64,000 bases of DNA from Acephala macrosclerotiorum (GCA_014904845.1 MU119252.1:220782-284781), one strand, 5' to 3'. Positions 12,340 to 24,260 are shown, counted from the first letter of the stretch. Numbers and translations are program-made. The notes: generated by a model not told the origin, from the letters alone.

Positions 12340-13797
12340 GATGGGTCTGGGTGAAAAGAGTTTTGATGTGTGCGATGAGAAATGTTTGAATGATGTTTGA
12401 TGTTATGATTGGAGATTGAAGCGAGAAAGCGAACAAGCAAAGCATGGTTGTGTATGAGCAGCATATGGTATATGTGGAGTTTCTGAGGTTTTGGTGGGAG
12501 GTTTTCGATTCTTGTACCGGTTTGGTGGGATTTTTAGGAAGGCATGTGCTAGGTTTGTATCTTGAAGTGAGCGCTGAGGAATACCTGAGATGAGAATTTG
12601 AAGCAAGCAAAGCGAATGAAAATGAATGAAGCGTGGATTTTTATCTTGATCTGAGCTACGTTTGAATGTTTGTGAATTTGAGAAATTGAGTGAGTGAGTG
12701 TTGGTGGTGTATTAGTGGAGGGATATGTGCTGAGTGTAAAGTTTTGCTCAGGGTGGATTTGCTTAGTGGGCAATAGAGTCAGGGGCTTATGCTTCGAGTT
12801 GATGAGAGTCTAGGTGCTTTTTGAGAACTTGCAGGATGTCGGATGTGGGTGTAGTTTCAGGTGGGTAGCTGGAGTCTGAAGATTAAAAGGAACCAAAGGA
12901 ATGAGGTGAGGAAGGGCATGAGGGTGAAAGAATAGTCACGTGCGTATGATTTTCTTCTGGTTGAAGTGGAATTTGAAGAGTATCCGGATTAGATTTTGTG
13001 AGGTGTTATCTTCTCGAACCTTTTCATGGTGCTGGTGTCCGTTTTTGAAGTTGTATTTATTGTGTCGGGTTCTGATTTCGGTTTCTGTTCATGCACGTGA
13101 TAGTCCGAGCCTTATCAACTTTGGGAGACTGTAGGTGTCTTCTTTCCTAGAAGGGATTTAGTTGAGTCTCGTTTCGTTCCGATTACACTTCCGGTGAGCC
13201 TTCTTTCTTTCCTTCTTTTAGGACGCGATATTTTTGAATGCCTTTGATCTTCAAAGTAATATTTATTGCGGGAATTATGATTTCGAACTCGAGGAGCTTC
13301 GCTTGACTGCTGTTGCGACTGGAACCCAAAAACAACTATTATGTCCTCAGCCACTCCACGTGCTGAGATGTGGGTCTTTCATTGGATGTTGGTCGATTGA
13401 CAGCTTTTGTGGGAGCTGAGCTGAGACATAGTTTGGCAGCCTTGTCGAGTTCGAAGATGAGAAAGGCGGAAAGTAAGAAGAATTGAGGTTTAATTATCTC
13501 CTTAAGTCCCATCTTATCCCACTCAGAATGAAGTTGAAAAGGAATTTGTCTCAACAACTCATCTAGCTCACCGTCTTTTCACTGGCCGAAGTCCTCAGGG
13601 AGGGGCAGTACTTCGAAAAGATGTAAGGCTGTGGTATTGATTGGCGGCTAGAAGGATGGCGTTCGTGGCTGATCTGAATGTGGTAGCAGGGCACTTTGGA
13701 GTGCGTGGTAGCGGCTTATAAATACTCCAACCGTTCCTCGAAGAAGTATGTTACGGCAAAGACCGCGATCCAAAGTTGCCAAACATTCTCGAGCCAA
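12340..13797. other. Intergenic, no gene recognised
   Basis: The 3' flank of the preceding gene is G/T-rich on the plus strand, giving fake minus-strand frames rich in T, H and S. CACGTG cores occur near 12936, 13093 and 13358. No coding sequence is supported. The segment 13561-13797 probably contains the promoter and leader of the membrane-protein gene. Confidence 0.45.
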
Positions 13798-15342
13798 ATG
13801 ACGACGATCCACCACCAAAAATCCGCCCTACTTCAACTCCTCCTCATCCAGATCGCCAGTTCAACAGAATTCCATCCGAACTGCTCAATTCCCACCCAAA
13901 CCTCCGACTTCGTTTCTAGTCCAAATGTGCGATCCACGCTGGATATCCTGTATGGGTCTCTCGTCACCATCTTCCTCTGTACATGGACTGCTCAGCATCT
14001 TTGCTTGCCGCCACCGGAGAATAAAGAGAGCGGGTATCTCTCGCAAGTCTGGCAAGCGATATGGAAGAAGCTGAAGTGGATGCTAGTGGCCATCATCATG
14101 CCAGAATTCATGGTTGGAAAAGCGTTGGGCGACTTTATAGCTGCCTACAGATCAAGTCGTTGCGGGGTTATGCAGGAGCATGCTAGGCAATCGAACACGG
14201 AATGGACCATGACGCATGCTTTTTATGCAAACATGGGCGGTGTTATACTCAAAGACGGAGCGCCCGCTCAACTTGACAATCAATGCGACATTCAGGAAGA
14301 TGCATCACCATCTGCTGCAGTGCGTGAGGATAAAGGCTCCCCACAATCGGCATCTCGAAAATCTATCGCAACTCGAATTCTAGATCACTGCCTCTGTCGT
14401 GTGGGTGGTAGTTGGAGGGGAGAGCACGATTCGTGGGGGTCTGACGATAATGAGTATGACGATAAAGGGCCTACCTACAACAATAAAGACATGGCATCCA
14501 TTAGTCTTCCCATCGCGGTAAATTCAGCACATCTCTGCGCGCTTATATCCCGAGGACTCATAAAGGGGTTGCCTTCAATATCCAAGATTGAGATTGAAGA
14601 TAAGAGCAAAGAAGATATGATTGTCAAGGCACTTACGCTTGTTCAAGTATTGTGGTTTATCATCCAGCTCGCTGTTCGGAAGGCGAAAAATCTCCCTTGT
14701 ACACAGCTGGAGATTGCTGTGCTCGGTTTCGCTATCTGTACCTTCATCACATACCTTTTGTGGTTCAAGAAACCCAAAGATATCAAGGTGGGTTCGAGGG
14801 TATCGACCGAGCGCGAACTCACTCCAGACGATCGAAGAAGGATCCTTTGGCTGAATAAATTTGGGTTCTTCGAAAACGCTCTCAAGGGTACGGACAAGCA
14901 CATGCCAACACGTACGATGACAAACGATATGTATAATATGGAGGCCGCATTTTATAGATTCGAATTCGGTGAAGATGCGAAAATAGGGTTTGAGGGCGAG
15001 GACATCGGTTTTATCGCTGGCGCTGTGGTCTTCGGCGCTTGCCATTGCATCGCTTGGGATTTCGAATTCCCTACTTCAGTCGAGCAGATCGTCTGGAAGG
15101 CTGCAAGTATATTTACAATTGCTGCCATACCACTATTCTACTTGGGCGGGGCTTTCCTGTATTGGATGACTGTGGGTGGGGTGTTGCGCGGTGTATCGTT
15201 TTGTGCTTTAAGTTACACTACGTTTTCCTTGTACGCTGCATGCCGAGTCTTTATAATAGTCGAGTTGTTTCGCTCTTTGGCATACCTTCCGCCGGAGGCG
15301 TTCTTGACAACCTGGTCGGCGTCGATGCCGCATGTAAATTGA
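13798..15342 (+). CDS. Uncharacterised fungal multi-pass membrane protein
   Basis: The open frame extends upstream to 13696. ATG 13798 is preferred because it starts a signal-peptide-like N-terminus (MTTIHHQKSALLQLLLIQIA); this gives 514 residues without introns. A segment NVRSTLDILYGSLVTIFLCTW follows, which I recognise as the first membrane span of a large, unnamed family abundant in leotiomycetes. Further hydrophobic spans lie at about residues 100-120, 285-330, 405-425 and 440-500, the last containing AWDFEFPT and IPLFYLGGAFLYW. A polar, variable stretch at about 155-230 separates the first and second groups of spans. The protein should be in a cell membrane with its N-terminal part secreted. 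No enzymatic motif is visible, so no function is assigned. Reading frame and family-typical motifs make the call itself fairly secure. Confidence 0.72.
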   Translation: MTTIHHQKSALLQLLLIQIASSTEFHPNCSIPTQTSDFVSSPNVRSTLDILYGSLVTIFLCTWTAQHLCLPPPENKESGYLSQVWQAIWKKLKWMLVAIIMPEFMVGKALGDFIAAYRSSRCGVMQEHARQSNTEWTMTHAFYANMGGVILKDGAPAQLDNQCDIQEDASPSAAVREDKGSPQSASRKSIATRILDHCLCRVGGSWRGEHDSWGSDDNEYDDKGPTYNNKDMASISLPIAVNSAHLCALISRGLIKGLPSISKIEIEDKSKEDMIVKALTLVQVLWFIIQLAVRKAKNLPCTQLEIAVLGFAICTFITYLLWFKKPKDIKVGSRVSTERELTPDDRRRILWLNKFGFFENALKGTDKHMPTRTMTNDMYNMEAAFYRFEFGEDAKIGFEGEDIGFIAGAVVFGACHCIAWDFEFPTSVEQIVWKAASIFTIAAIPLFYLGGAFLYWMTVGGVLRGVSFCALSYTTFSLYAACRVFIIVELFRSLAYLPPEAFLTTWSASMPHVN

Positions 15343-17802
15343 TATATCAGGATTGCCTCCAAGTCTTAGAATGAGACGGGGTCATGCGAAGAGAAGACTG
15401 GTCATTCATTTAATGCTCGCAGATAATCCTGTAATGAACAAAAGCTTTGATCTTGGGGTATCTGAGCTATCTCATAAATAGCAACGCCGATCTTGGAAAG
15501 GAATGGAACAGTTGAAATGCAATATGGTCAAGTCAAAACTTTTTCGACTCGGGCTTCGTACTACCATGCGACGCTAAATGCATTCCAATAAACCGCGTCG
15601 ACATCTCAATCACAAGGCAAATCGCGGAAACAGAACCCTACGTGGACCAAATCAACGAGGTATCTTGGCCAGGATAACCACTTGGGAAGTCACAGCATTC
15701 GATACCTGCTGCTCTCTCAACCATCCAAGTCTCTCGACTATAGCCTTCAGCAGCCTCGATCTATACTTCTCAGTAATAACTTCCTGTTGGGCCATTAGTC
15801 TGGGTTCAGGATTTGGAGTATCGTTTCTCCAATCTCAACGTCTTGTTCTACCAGTAGGTCAAAATCTATCGTACGCTCCTTAGACCTAAGCTAAGAGAAG
15901 AAAGCTAATTTTCACTTGATATGCAAAGGCCAACTGATGCTGAAGCTCCAAAGAGGCCAGTGTGTGAAGGGGTAGGTTGACCTTGCCCCTTCGTTGAATG
16001 CAGATGTCGTTCCCTCTTAGACGGTTCATTCCACGCACAGCGGAGTCCTTCCGGCTATCTGCGTCCTTGCACACGTAGTTTGAGACCAGAGCACACTCAA
16101 GTACCGATTTGTTTCCGATATTGTAGGATCGGTAAGGACTTTGAGAGATCCTCCCTCAGTGTCATTGAAGGACAGTCGTACCCTACACTTTCTGGAGGCT
16201 AATTTGCAGATGCTTCTGAAGTTCCGAGACGTATTATTTCGTTTTCGATACTCCGTGGAGGGGACCTAAGGTCCATGGCTGGTTTCCAGACCGGATTGAG
16301 GATCCGGATATGACGTCGACCCTGTAGAATTAGCAAGCCGGGGTCAGGATTGTCCCAAGCACCAAACATAACTGCCAATCTACTCATGCTGCGGAGGAGG
16401 TCCAACTGCTATATAGAGGCCAATTGATTGACAGTGCCTGCTCGTTGGACTGGGCAGCAAGAGCGGGAGACTTACTGGTTCGGAAGAAATTGAACGAAGG
16501 CGTCCTATGATCATTTATCAGCTCAATGGCATCAAAACTTATTTGCTTCGGGGACAATGCAATGGCTAAATATGTAAATCGGCTTTCGACATGTTGTGAA
16601 GCGTGCAGCCTCACAGCAGGAGGTTGGTGTTGGGATGAAAGCAAAGAGCTGGCAAGGCTGCACCTGCGGCTGGCGTTAAATGGTGCTGCATAAGATGAGA
16701 TGGGTTAGGTAAGCCGCACGTGAGATATACGAGTATTCACTTCTGCCCAGGTACTTTTGTCCCTGGTAATTTGTCATTTAGTCAACCAAATGCATCAAAA
16801 TTCTTCGCGAAATCCGAGAAGAACTTCCAAGGTTCCTGCATGCATTGATAAATTATGCATTTTTTTTTAGCATTTGTCACGTGTACTGGCTAGCCTAAGT
16901 CGAGGTTAGGCGTCAAGCACAACATCCTTCTCTAACCCCATCAATATACAGCAGCAACAACAATAAGGAGAAGTAATCCCTTATTCCTTATAGCCGCACC
17001 TTTGCCTCGCTCGGCCAAACCGCCAACTGCAATCGGACACCGCAACCGAGCAGGGTCCGGATCCTTAAGATGAGGCCGTCCTAGCACACATACAGATAAT
17101 ACGAAACCTTGATGCGAAATATACCACTTCTTTCTCAAATTTTGAACGTTGTGACATCAAGGCATATCGATCCGCAAAAATACTTTCATTATTAGAGTGA
17201 AAGCACCGGTCTTGGGGACTTGATGGTTCGCTACATTTAGAACTCAAGTCGAGAAACGCGTTAGGCATTGGCTGTAATGCCACCGCGTCTGTTGCGTCCT
17301 CATCCATGAACTCAATTTCCTACTTTGCTATTATGTCCGCGCATACTTTAGACTTCATATTCCATCTAGTTCGAGCACGTGTCTCTTTGTTGGGTTTCAT
17401 GACTTTTTTCGAAGGTCGGCATACGTCAAGAAGGCAGGAATTTGCCATAGAGGAGCCTGAATGACAGAATCTCGAAGACCCTCGGATTGCAAAGGGAGAT
17501 ACTTCGGGGAGTTCATGTACTATGACACATCATTGAAATTTTCGACCCAGTTGCTGAGCTCAAATCCATTGTAGGCTTTCGTTGCGTAGCGCGAATAAAT
17601 CTGGCCTGAGTCAGCAGCGGCTTTTTCACCCTCCATGGATTGTCCATGGTGTAGTCACGTGGGGACGTATTTTTCGACGCTGACCTCGTTGTCTGATCTT
17701 GTATTTATTTGCTCGAGGTTCCTCCAATTTATCTTCATTACTCAAAGTAGCAATCTTTCCTCAACTCATAATTATCAAATTCGTTTCGAGTAACCTCACC
17801 CA
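15343..17802. other. Long intergenic region, no gene supported
   Basis: About 2.4 kb without a gene I can defend. Short minus-strand frames at 15886-16074, 16199-16405 and 16384-16644 overlap and are vaguely protein-like, but I could neither join them with credible introns nor recognise a domain. They may be remnants of a decayed gene. CACGTG cores occur near 16719, 16879, 17376 and 17654. The last 150 bases should contain the promoter of the FAD monooxygenase. Confidence 0.4.
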
Positions 17803-19047
17803 ATGTCACCACCACGCGTCCTCATCATCGGATGTGGCATCGCAGGTCCTGTTGTCGCACTCCTTCTGCAACGCAAAGGTTACTCGCCAATTGTCCTTGA
17901 GAAAGTAAGAGAATTGGGCGACGCCGGCTCCTCGCTGATGCTTATGCCGAATGGTCTGAAAGTCCTTTCCTTACTGGCCCTTTCCTCCTTCGCCACCGAA
18001 TCCACTCCGAATCTTGCATGTCTACGAGACATCAGTTCAGAAGGAACAGAACTTGGAGGGTCGGAATTACCAGCCACTTGGAAGGAGAAATATGGACAGC
18101 CTGCTTGTGGCGTCAAGCGTACTGCGCTAAACCTGGCCCTCAAGGATAAATGCCTCGCCGCCGATATCCCGGTGCTCGAAGGATGGAACCTTCAAAATCT
18201 CATCGAAAGCAAAGACGGCGTCACCGCGATCGCGAAAGACGGACGCCAGGAGAAAGGATTATTCCTGATAGGATGCGATGGAATCAGGAGCGTGACGCGA
18301 AGCCTAGTCCGTCGCAGCCATGGAATCAACGAAGAAGAAGCGACATTCACAGGCCTTACCCAAACGGCAGGAACGAGCGCCATTCCCGAGTCTTGGAACT
18401 CGAAACCAGGAATGATAAACTGGTACGGACCAAGTGCACACTTCATAACCTTCCCTGTGTTCCCATCAACGACGACTTCATGGGCTATCACTCAGCGATC
18501 CAGCATCGAGGAGGTAGAGACTTGGCAACAGATGTCGTCTGATGAACTCGCGGCCTACAAACAGAAACTTGCAGAGCAGTTCAAAGATTGGTGTGAGCCA
18601 ATTCCGGAGTTGATTGAAGGAGCAACGCGGATCATCAAGTATGGACTTTATGATCGTCCTCAACTCGAGCCGACGCAATGGGTTAGTGAGCAAGGGAGAT
18701 GTGTGTTGATTGGTGATGCTGCACATCCGACAAGTCCTCATTTGGGACAGGGTGCTAATCAAGCTTTGGAGGACTGCTATCATCTAGCAAAGTTGCTGCC
18801 TGACTTTGTAGGAGATACGGCCATTTTACTGGATGCTGAGAACTTGAAGATTGTGTTCCTGGAGTTCGCGGAGAAGAGACAGCCGAGGACGGCAGCAATG
18901 GTGAAGGGTGCGCGTGCGCAGGGTGAGAGGAGAGTTGTGGATGGTGAGGAGGCGTGCAAGGCGAGAGACGAGGCCTTGAGGAGTGGGTGGAAGGATGTGA
19001 AGGGTGTTGAAGACAAGTGGGAGGGTTTGCTCAAGGAGCCGTTTTGA
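17803..19047 (+). CDS. FAD-dependent aromatic monooxygenase (salicylate hydroxylase-like)
   Basis: A single-exon frame of 414 residues starting at ATG 17803. The N-terminus has the Rossmann dinucleotide motif (VLIIGCGIAGP), followed by a glutamate at the end of strand 2 (VLEKVRE). The DG motif appears as LIGCDGIRS, and the FAD-ribityl GD motif as LIGDAAHPTSPHLGQGANQALED near residues 302-325. These three motifs define class A flavoprotein monooxygenases (UbiH/salicylate hydroxylase type, FAD_binding_3). They use NAD(P)H and O2 to hydroxylate an aromatic or polyketide substrate. Length is normal for the family and no membrane anchor is present, so the enzyme is probably cytosolic. The substrate cannot be read from sequence. 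No other biosynthetic gene lies nearby, so a catabolic or detoxifying role is as likely as secondary metabolism. Confidence 0.9.
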   Translation: MSPPRVLIIGCGIAGPVVALLLQRKGYSPIVLEKVRELGDAGSSLMLMPNGLKVLSLLALSSFATESTPNLACLRDISSEGTELGGSELPATWKEKYGQPACGVKRTALNLALKDKCLAADIPVLEGWNLQNLIESKDGVTAIAKDGRQEKGLFLIGCDGIRSVTRSLVRRSHGINEEEATFTGLTQTAGTSAIPESWNSKPGMINWYGPSAHFITFPVFPSTTTSWAITQRSSIEEVETWQQMSSDELAAYKQKLAEQFKDWCEPIPELIEGATRIIKYGLYDRPQLEPTQWVSEQGRCVLIGDAAHPTSPHLGQGANQALEDCYHLAKLLPDFVGDTAILLDAENLKIVFLEFAEKRQPRTAAMVKGARAQGERRVVDGEEACKARDEALRSGWKDVKGVEDKWEGLLKEPF

Positions 19048-19200
19048 TTTGTTGTCCTCTTGATCCTCTATTTTATGGTGCCTTCTGTTCTAGCCAATGC
19101 TGGCTTTTGCGCTTTCACATCTTTCAAAAGTTTCTCGTGCTCACGCAATTGATCTTGGCGACAATTTCGTACATGCTGGATTGAATCTGCGACTTGCTAG
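19048..19200. other. Short 3' flank, possible upstream exon region of the next fragment
   Basis: The 3' flank of the FAD monooxygenase. If the cysteine-containing frame starting at 19201 is a real exon, its first exon must lie here or overlap the monooxygenase 3' end. I found no ATG with a signal peptide and a matching donor. Confidence 0.3.
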
Positions 19201-19461
19201 TCTACTGTTACGAATGTTTATTCTGTGGGCGATCTGGCGGATGTGAAGAACGCCGTTTGTAGTTCTTTGATTAATTGTACGGATTGGACGTTTGTGACGC
19301 GGGGAGGGTATAAAAATCTCGATTTCCATCTTCTGAGAGACTCGCCGACGCAATGTCACTGGGAAAGTGTAGCTTATTACGGTCAGGCCCAGGGCGACTA
19401 TTTTACCGCCCCGAATCTGGATGTATTGATGGCCTACGGCTATTATTGTAGTGGGGCTTAA
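19201..19461 (+). pseudogene. Possible exon of a small cysteine-containing secreted protein
   Basis: An open frame of about 86 codons follows an acceptor-like CTTGCTAG at 19193-19200 and ends at TAA 19461. It is rich in aromatic residues and contains four cysteines (AVCSS, INCTDW, TQCHWE, YYCSGA), which looks like the mature part of a small secreted protein rather than random frame. No first exon with a methionine and signal peptide was found upstream, so I treat it as a fragment or unresolved gene. The overlapping minus-strand frame (19141-19551) has a less protein-like composition. Confidence is low; the pattern could still be chance. Confidence 0.25.
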
Positions 19462-20558
19462 TATTGGGAGAGGAGGGCGTCTTGCATTGCGAAATTGATT
19501 GCCATTTGGCACTATAATTTTACATGTCGAGTCTAGGCTTCTCGGTATCAACGTTGTCAGTCAGTAAGATACACAGATTCATTTCCCTCCAGGCTTGTAT
19601 AGGAGGTGTTTGTTTGGGATTAGAAAAACAACATATTTGTATTATTTAATCTTATGTTCATGTCACGATGCAGTACCATAATCTATTCATGAAATAGAAA
19701 TTTTGGCGGAACAATGATCTTTCCCTTAGTAACGACTTCAATTTTCAAATGCTCTCCGGCTCATACTCCACTATATCCTTTACCGAGACCAGCATGCAGG
19801 CCCCTAAACCGAAGCTTTCTAGCGACCAGCAGCCTAGAAGTTTAGCGAGCAACCCCCGAAGCCTCCCCGAACTACCATCATTTTCGACAGCAGATTATTC
19901 AGACATCTTTTCAGTAGTTCTTCTCCAATTATTTCCAGTACTGCCTCAAAGCCCGACGTTAAGAGATCGGATCACAATATTTCGAGGTTGAGAATTGGAA
20001 AACAATTAGTTGCACAGCTACGGAGATCAGAAGTGAGTTAAAACCTTGGGTTCACCTTCGAGTAACTTGCTTTTATGTTTGAGCAACTGCTTGCTCCATA
20101 GTAACAGGATTCTACCTTGATAAAGAGAAATTGCGACCCCTTTCATTTACATACCGACCCATAACAAGTGTATGTTTAGTAAGCCCTGCCTGCCCACATT
20201 TGCTGACTCTTCTCAGCCATCATTAACAATACTCCTCGTTTCGCAATGTTTCAACTTCCCGTCCACCTTGCGCTGTCTCCGCAACTGGTATGGTATGTCC
20301 TACGCAGACCGCGTGTGCCCAGTGTAATGGGGGTTCGAGCTTGAAAGAGAGACTGGGGATGGGACTCCCGATTGGGATTTTAGTGTTAGGTGTCTTAGGT
20401 CTCTAAAACCTTAAGCGTATGAAATATTCTATGCCTTTCTAAATTCTAAATTCGTTGTAAATGCCGAATCCGGACTCTTCTTACCCCGGATTGTTTATCT
20501 TCTAGCTTGTCTTGGACCTCTATTGTATTCGGATGCAATTACCACTTATTCTCGACAA
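19462..20558. other. Intergenic, no gene recognised
   Basis: About 1.1 kb of moderately AT-rich sequence. The plus frame 19749-19991 has no domain or splice partners. The right end is the 3' flank of the minus-strand bestrophin-like gene. Confidence 0.45.
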
Positions 20559-21861
20559 CTAGCCGAACGTTCCATAATCGTCTCCAACATCTACTATCAC
20601 TGCATTGCTTCTCAATGTAGGGCATAAGTTGATACCACAATTGCTATCCTGGGGTTGGGCTATAATATCATCTAAATCTAGCCGCAGCAGATTACAATAC
20701 CGATCCAGATCCAAATCGTTAGACCCTTCTCCCCAAGGCTAGTATATGCGATGATCAGCAAAAGTCCGTCCCTAGTAAATACTCCATTGCCTCCAGAAAT
20801 GAACTCACATTCTCAATTTCTAAGCCCACCTCAGCAAGTGCAAACAAGGCATATGCCGTAATCATAGTCACACAGATACTCCACCACCCAAGTTCACCCC
20901 ACAGTTGACTCGGCAACGCGAACACGAATATCCATACAATACGTGAGATGGCGATATTGTATCCCAGTGGGATGGGCGTGCGGAGGAGACGCTCGCAAGC
21001 GGAGATAACACTTGTGAAACCATCCACGTGAGTTAGGAGGTGGGTGAGAACTTGCGTGTCCAGGACGCCGGGTGAGAGCAGACGGTAGCGTTCAATGGCA
21101 GAGGAAAGATGTAATGTTAAAGTTACTGGATGATTAGTTGCCGTATAGTTGTACTGTAGCCAAAAGGTCAGTGCAGTTTGAAAGAGCCGAACTGGGTGGC
21201 TTACGTTCGGTAGGTGGGCTAGGAGCTGCTCCAGGTCCGAGCATTCACTCCAGTCCCTTTCTCCACGAAGATGGTGTTTCAAGGCTACTGCAAGTGCGTG
21301 CACACAACTTATCACCTCTAGCTTGTTGGGGCTATCTTTCGTATTTTCTGTTGGCTTTACCGAGGGGAGCGGAACATGCAGCCAGATTGTTCGTGCAAAA
21401 GATCGTGAATCGGCAGACAATTTATCCCATTGTATCCGCCCCTCCCACCAGCGGTTATAGGATGATTGCATTCTAAATGTGATCGCGAGACCGACTATAA
21501 ATCTTTGTGTCGCGTTAGATTGGTCATGAGACAAGGGAGTCTGAGAGAGAAAATATACCCGAATATTGGGAACAAAATCGGGGAGTGCACCGAAACCTGG
21601 CCTCCTATATATTCTAAGGCACCGCAAATTAATGCGGCTACAAGCCCAGAGAGTAAGATCTATCGTCGCAAAATGTCAGCGATTTGAGTTCGATGTGTTC
21701 CACATCACGAGTCGCAATCATACCTGCGGGATAATTCTAATAAATGCACTACCCTTCAATCGCAGAGAATACGGAACCCATATCGCTGCCTTCCTCTTCT
21801 CTCTCTGACTTGCATGCCATTCCTTCAGGCTATGATATGGATGATGATGCTGGCTCCTCAT
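20559..21861 (-). CDS. Bestrophin-like anion channel
   Basis: Five exons on the minus strand: 21861-21724, 21659-21559, 21502-21205, 21153-20809, 20738-20559. The four introns are 64, 56, 51 and 70 nt, all GT-AG, with branch-like CTGAC, CTAAC, CTGAC and CTGAT. Phases match throughout and give 353 residues. Bestrophin/UPF0187 landmarks: the N-terminal LRLKGSAFIRIIPQ before the first membrane span; the span ending FIVGLAITFR; the SSYNRWWEGR..W signature; ERLLRTPIPLGY; and the acidic C-terminal ENPWGEGSNDLDLD, which corresponds to the conserved E-N-P-F-G motif. The unspliced reading would lose that motif, which supports the last intron. Such proteins form chloride/bicarbonate channels in plasma or organelle membranes. 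Physiological role in fungi is unclear. The start codon is the first ATG after an in-frame stop. Confidence is high for family and exons. Confidence 0.9.
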
Positions 21862-22562
21862 GTTCGATTTTCGGTTTAGGACAACCTCGAATCCTACCTC
21901 CTTCGTTCCCTTTTATAAGTACTCTGTGACGGAACGATGCGGAGAATGTAACCGGCGAATTTGCCCCGCTAAAATCGATTGCCATAACTAGTTCCTGTGA
22001 TTGGACGTAGATTTGTGGGTTGTGGCGTGACATATAAGAAAGTCGCCTGTTTGGAAAGCCACTTGCGGCCAAGCGTTGTGACAAAAAACTCTAATCGAGC
22101 ATCATCTGCAGCCTGGCCCACCACACTTCATGCGTGAAGCTCATAGGGCAATTTCAAAAGTGCAAATGGTTCTTTTAAGCTTAAGGCCGTGGAAAGGTGG
22201 GGTAGGGAAGCGAAGTCGGGGTCTTCGAACTTTCGGACCTGCGAATAAAGTTGAGAACATTTTGACTTGGTGCTTCTGGGAGAGGACATAGGTGATTAGC
22301 GAGTCCATCCATTGCTATGTTGCGTTCGTGCTAAAATACAGCTATTGTGCGCCAAAATGATCTCTCCTTGTCTTGACAATGTATTGGCAGAAAAGGAGAA
22401 GTCCAACGCGTAGCAAAACAGCAAAGTGTAGAGGAAAAGATACCGCAGAGCGCTCAAAATTGAAAATAGCCGTCCATCCATCTCTCCAAGTGTACCAAGT
22501 GACCAAACCGTCTCAGTAAATCGATGTGCCCATGCATGATAGGATCTAGAATCCTTCATTCA
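21862..22562. other. Intergenic between two minus-strand genes
   Basis: This holds the promoter of the bestrophin-like gene (left) and the 3' flank of the coiled-coil gene (right). A minus frame at 22296-22559 has a hydrophobic stretch, but no start context, splice partner or domain. Confidence 0.45.
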
Positions 22563-24260
22563 TCAACCGCGATGACGATCAGTGTAACTGCTCTTAGTAG
22601 TTGACAGGAGTGTTTCAGCATATCCACGTACTGGTCCATCGGCTCTCCGAACTCTGAGATCTACTTGCATATGATGGTAGTGAGGAGCTTCAGAGCGGTG
22701 TACAAGAGGACGAGGCTGTGTGGTACGGGCCGAGGAGCCCAACATAGAGGGCTCATCAAGATTTCGACGCTGTCTGACAAGATTGCGATACTGGTCGGCG
22801 GGACCGCCACGGCGGGTATCGGGGCGCCGAGTTGAGGAGGTCATTTCGGAGATGGCATGGCAATCTCGACGGTGCTCATCGCGGTCACGGGGACCATAGA
22901 GACGGCGCTCGTGGCGAGGAGATTCGGTGGGTGGGATGGAGGAGCTCACAGCTGAACGACCATCTCGACGACGTTGCCCATCATTCCTAGAATACTCATC
23001 ACGGGGACCATCGACGCGACGTTCAAGGCGAGGAGGGCTCCTAGCAGATCTTCCATCGCGGTCCTGACGACGTGGGCCTTCTGGAGCACGAGGATACTCT
23101 TCACGAGTAGCAAGTTGCTGGCTGGGGAAGTGTTTATGGAGATTGTCGTCGACGCGGCGACGGCTATCTTGGGCTTGGCTCGCTTCGGATCCTGGGTACG
23201 GAGTTAGAGGGATTTCTCCGTCTCTGTTGGGGTGCGGGCCATTAATATAGCGAAGCTCAGACATACGATGCTGATCTAATCGTTGATCTGGGCGTTCCGA
23301 ATATTTGTCCTCGGGCATTCCTTCGTCATCAAAGCCGGGACGGAAGGAGCGTTGAGTTCGCATATCATCCGGGAGGAGAGTGCGTCCTCCTTCAGTAGGC
23401 GTATAGCGACTGCGACCATTCATCTGAGGTTGATAATCCCTGTTTCGTGGTGATGTATTCTTGAGGCAGTCGTTCTGATAGTTGGGATTGGAGGGCTGTC
23501 TTTGTTGTAACCCTGATCGTTGTTGTTGCTGGATATCAAGCCGAGTTTCAGCAGACTCAGCTCGGAATTTTGCTTCCGCCAGCTCAGCACGAAGTTCTTC
23601 CTCGTTTGCTGCCGATGATGTTAGCATATAGTTATCCCATTGAAAAAAGGACTACACTCACCTCGATATTGCTCCTCGACACGTCTGTGCTCGTCATCGC
23701 GAACCTGCTGTAGAGTAGTTTCGTATTCTCGGTCAAGGGATCCTACTCTATCTAGCGGAATATTAGATCACAGTGAATGAAAGATGTCTACTGACTTACC
23801 AGCTTCGAGAGGCATCCCATAATCTCCTCTATACTGACGTACAATTGTAGGGTCGGTGAATCGCTCATACATCATCATCTCGAAGCGGCGACGATGGGGT
23901 CGAACAAGAGTGGTTCTCTCGTACTCAGCTAGAGTAGGCAATCCTCCAAATTGATTAGACTGGCGCATGTTGATGAGGATGCGCAGAGTCGACTCCAGGA
24001 AGAGGTATCCGTAGCCCGAAGTTCGACTGCCGGAGAGCTCGCGTCTAACCTGTAGCTCAAGGTGGTCTGGGTGGAAACCTTGCCGTAGCTTGTTCAGGAT
24101 GATGATTTCAGCTTCTCTCCAGGCGAGGCGCAATTCGAGACCCTTTTCAAGGCTGCGCCCAGTGAGGAGTAAGGAGGCTAAAGACATTAGCATTGCGCAC
24201 AGTGAATACGAATTAATAGGGCTTACGAAAGAAGTCATTTCGGCCTCGCGAGCGATACAT
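22563..24260 (-). CDS. Coiled-coil and arginine-rich disordered protein, unknown family
   Basis: Four exons: 24260-24227, 24177-23800, 23751-23662, 23608-22563. Introns of 49, 48 and 53 nt have GTAAGC, GTAAGT and GTGAGT donors and TTTAG, GCTAG and GGCAG acceptors. Phases agree and yield 515 residues from ATG 24260. The N-terminal 130 residues look globular (WREAEIIILNKLRQGFHP, PHRRRFEMMMYERFTDPT). Residues about 138-200 form a probable coiled coil rich in E, A, R and Q. The last 300 residues are disordered, dominated by R, D, P and Q with repeated RRDGRS and GPRDE-like blocks. No named domain is recognised. The ordered head plus coiled coil plus charged tail suggests a scaffold or RNA-associated protein, but that is inference. 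The intact four-exon structure argues it is functional. Confidence 0.72.

Noticed and set aside
15886..16644. Several overlapping minus-strand frames as one multi-exon gene.
   Set aside because: No consistent donor/acceptor pairs join them and no motif is recognised.
17803..19047. Secondary-metabolite cluster around the FAD monooxygenase.
   Set aside because: No polyketide synthase, NRPS, terpene synthase, P450 or other tailoring gene is nearby. The nearest regulator and transporter-like genes are over 15 kb away.
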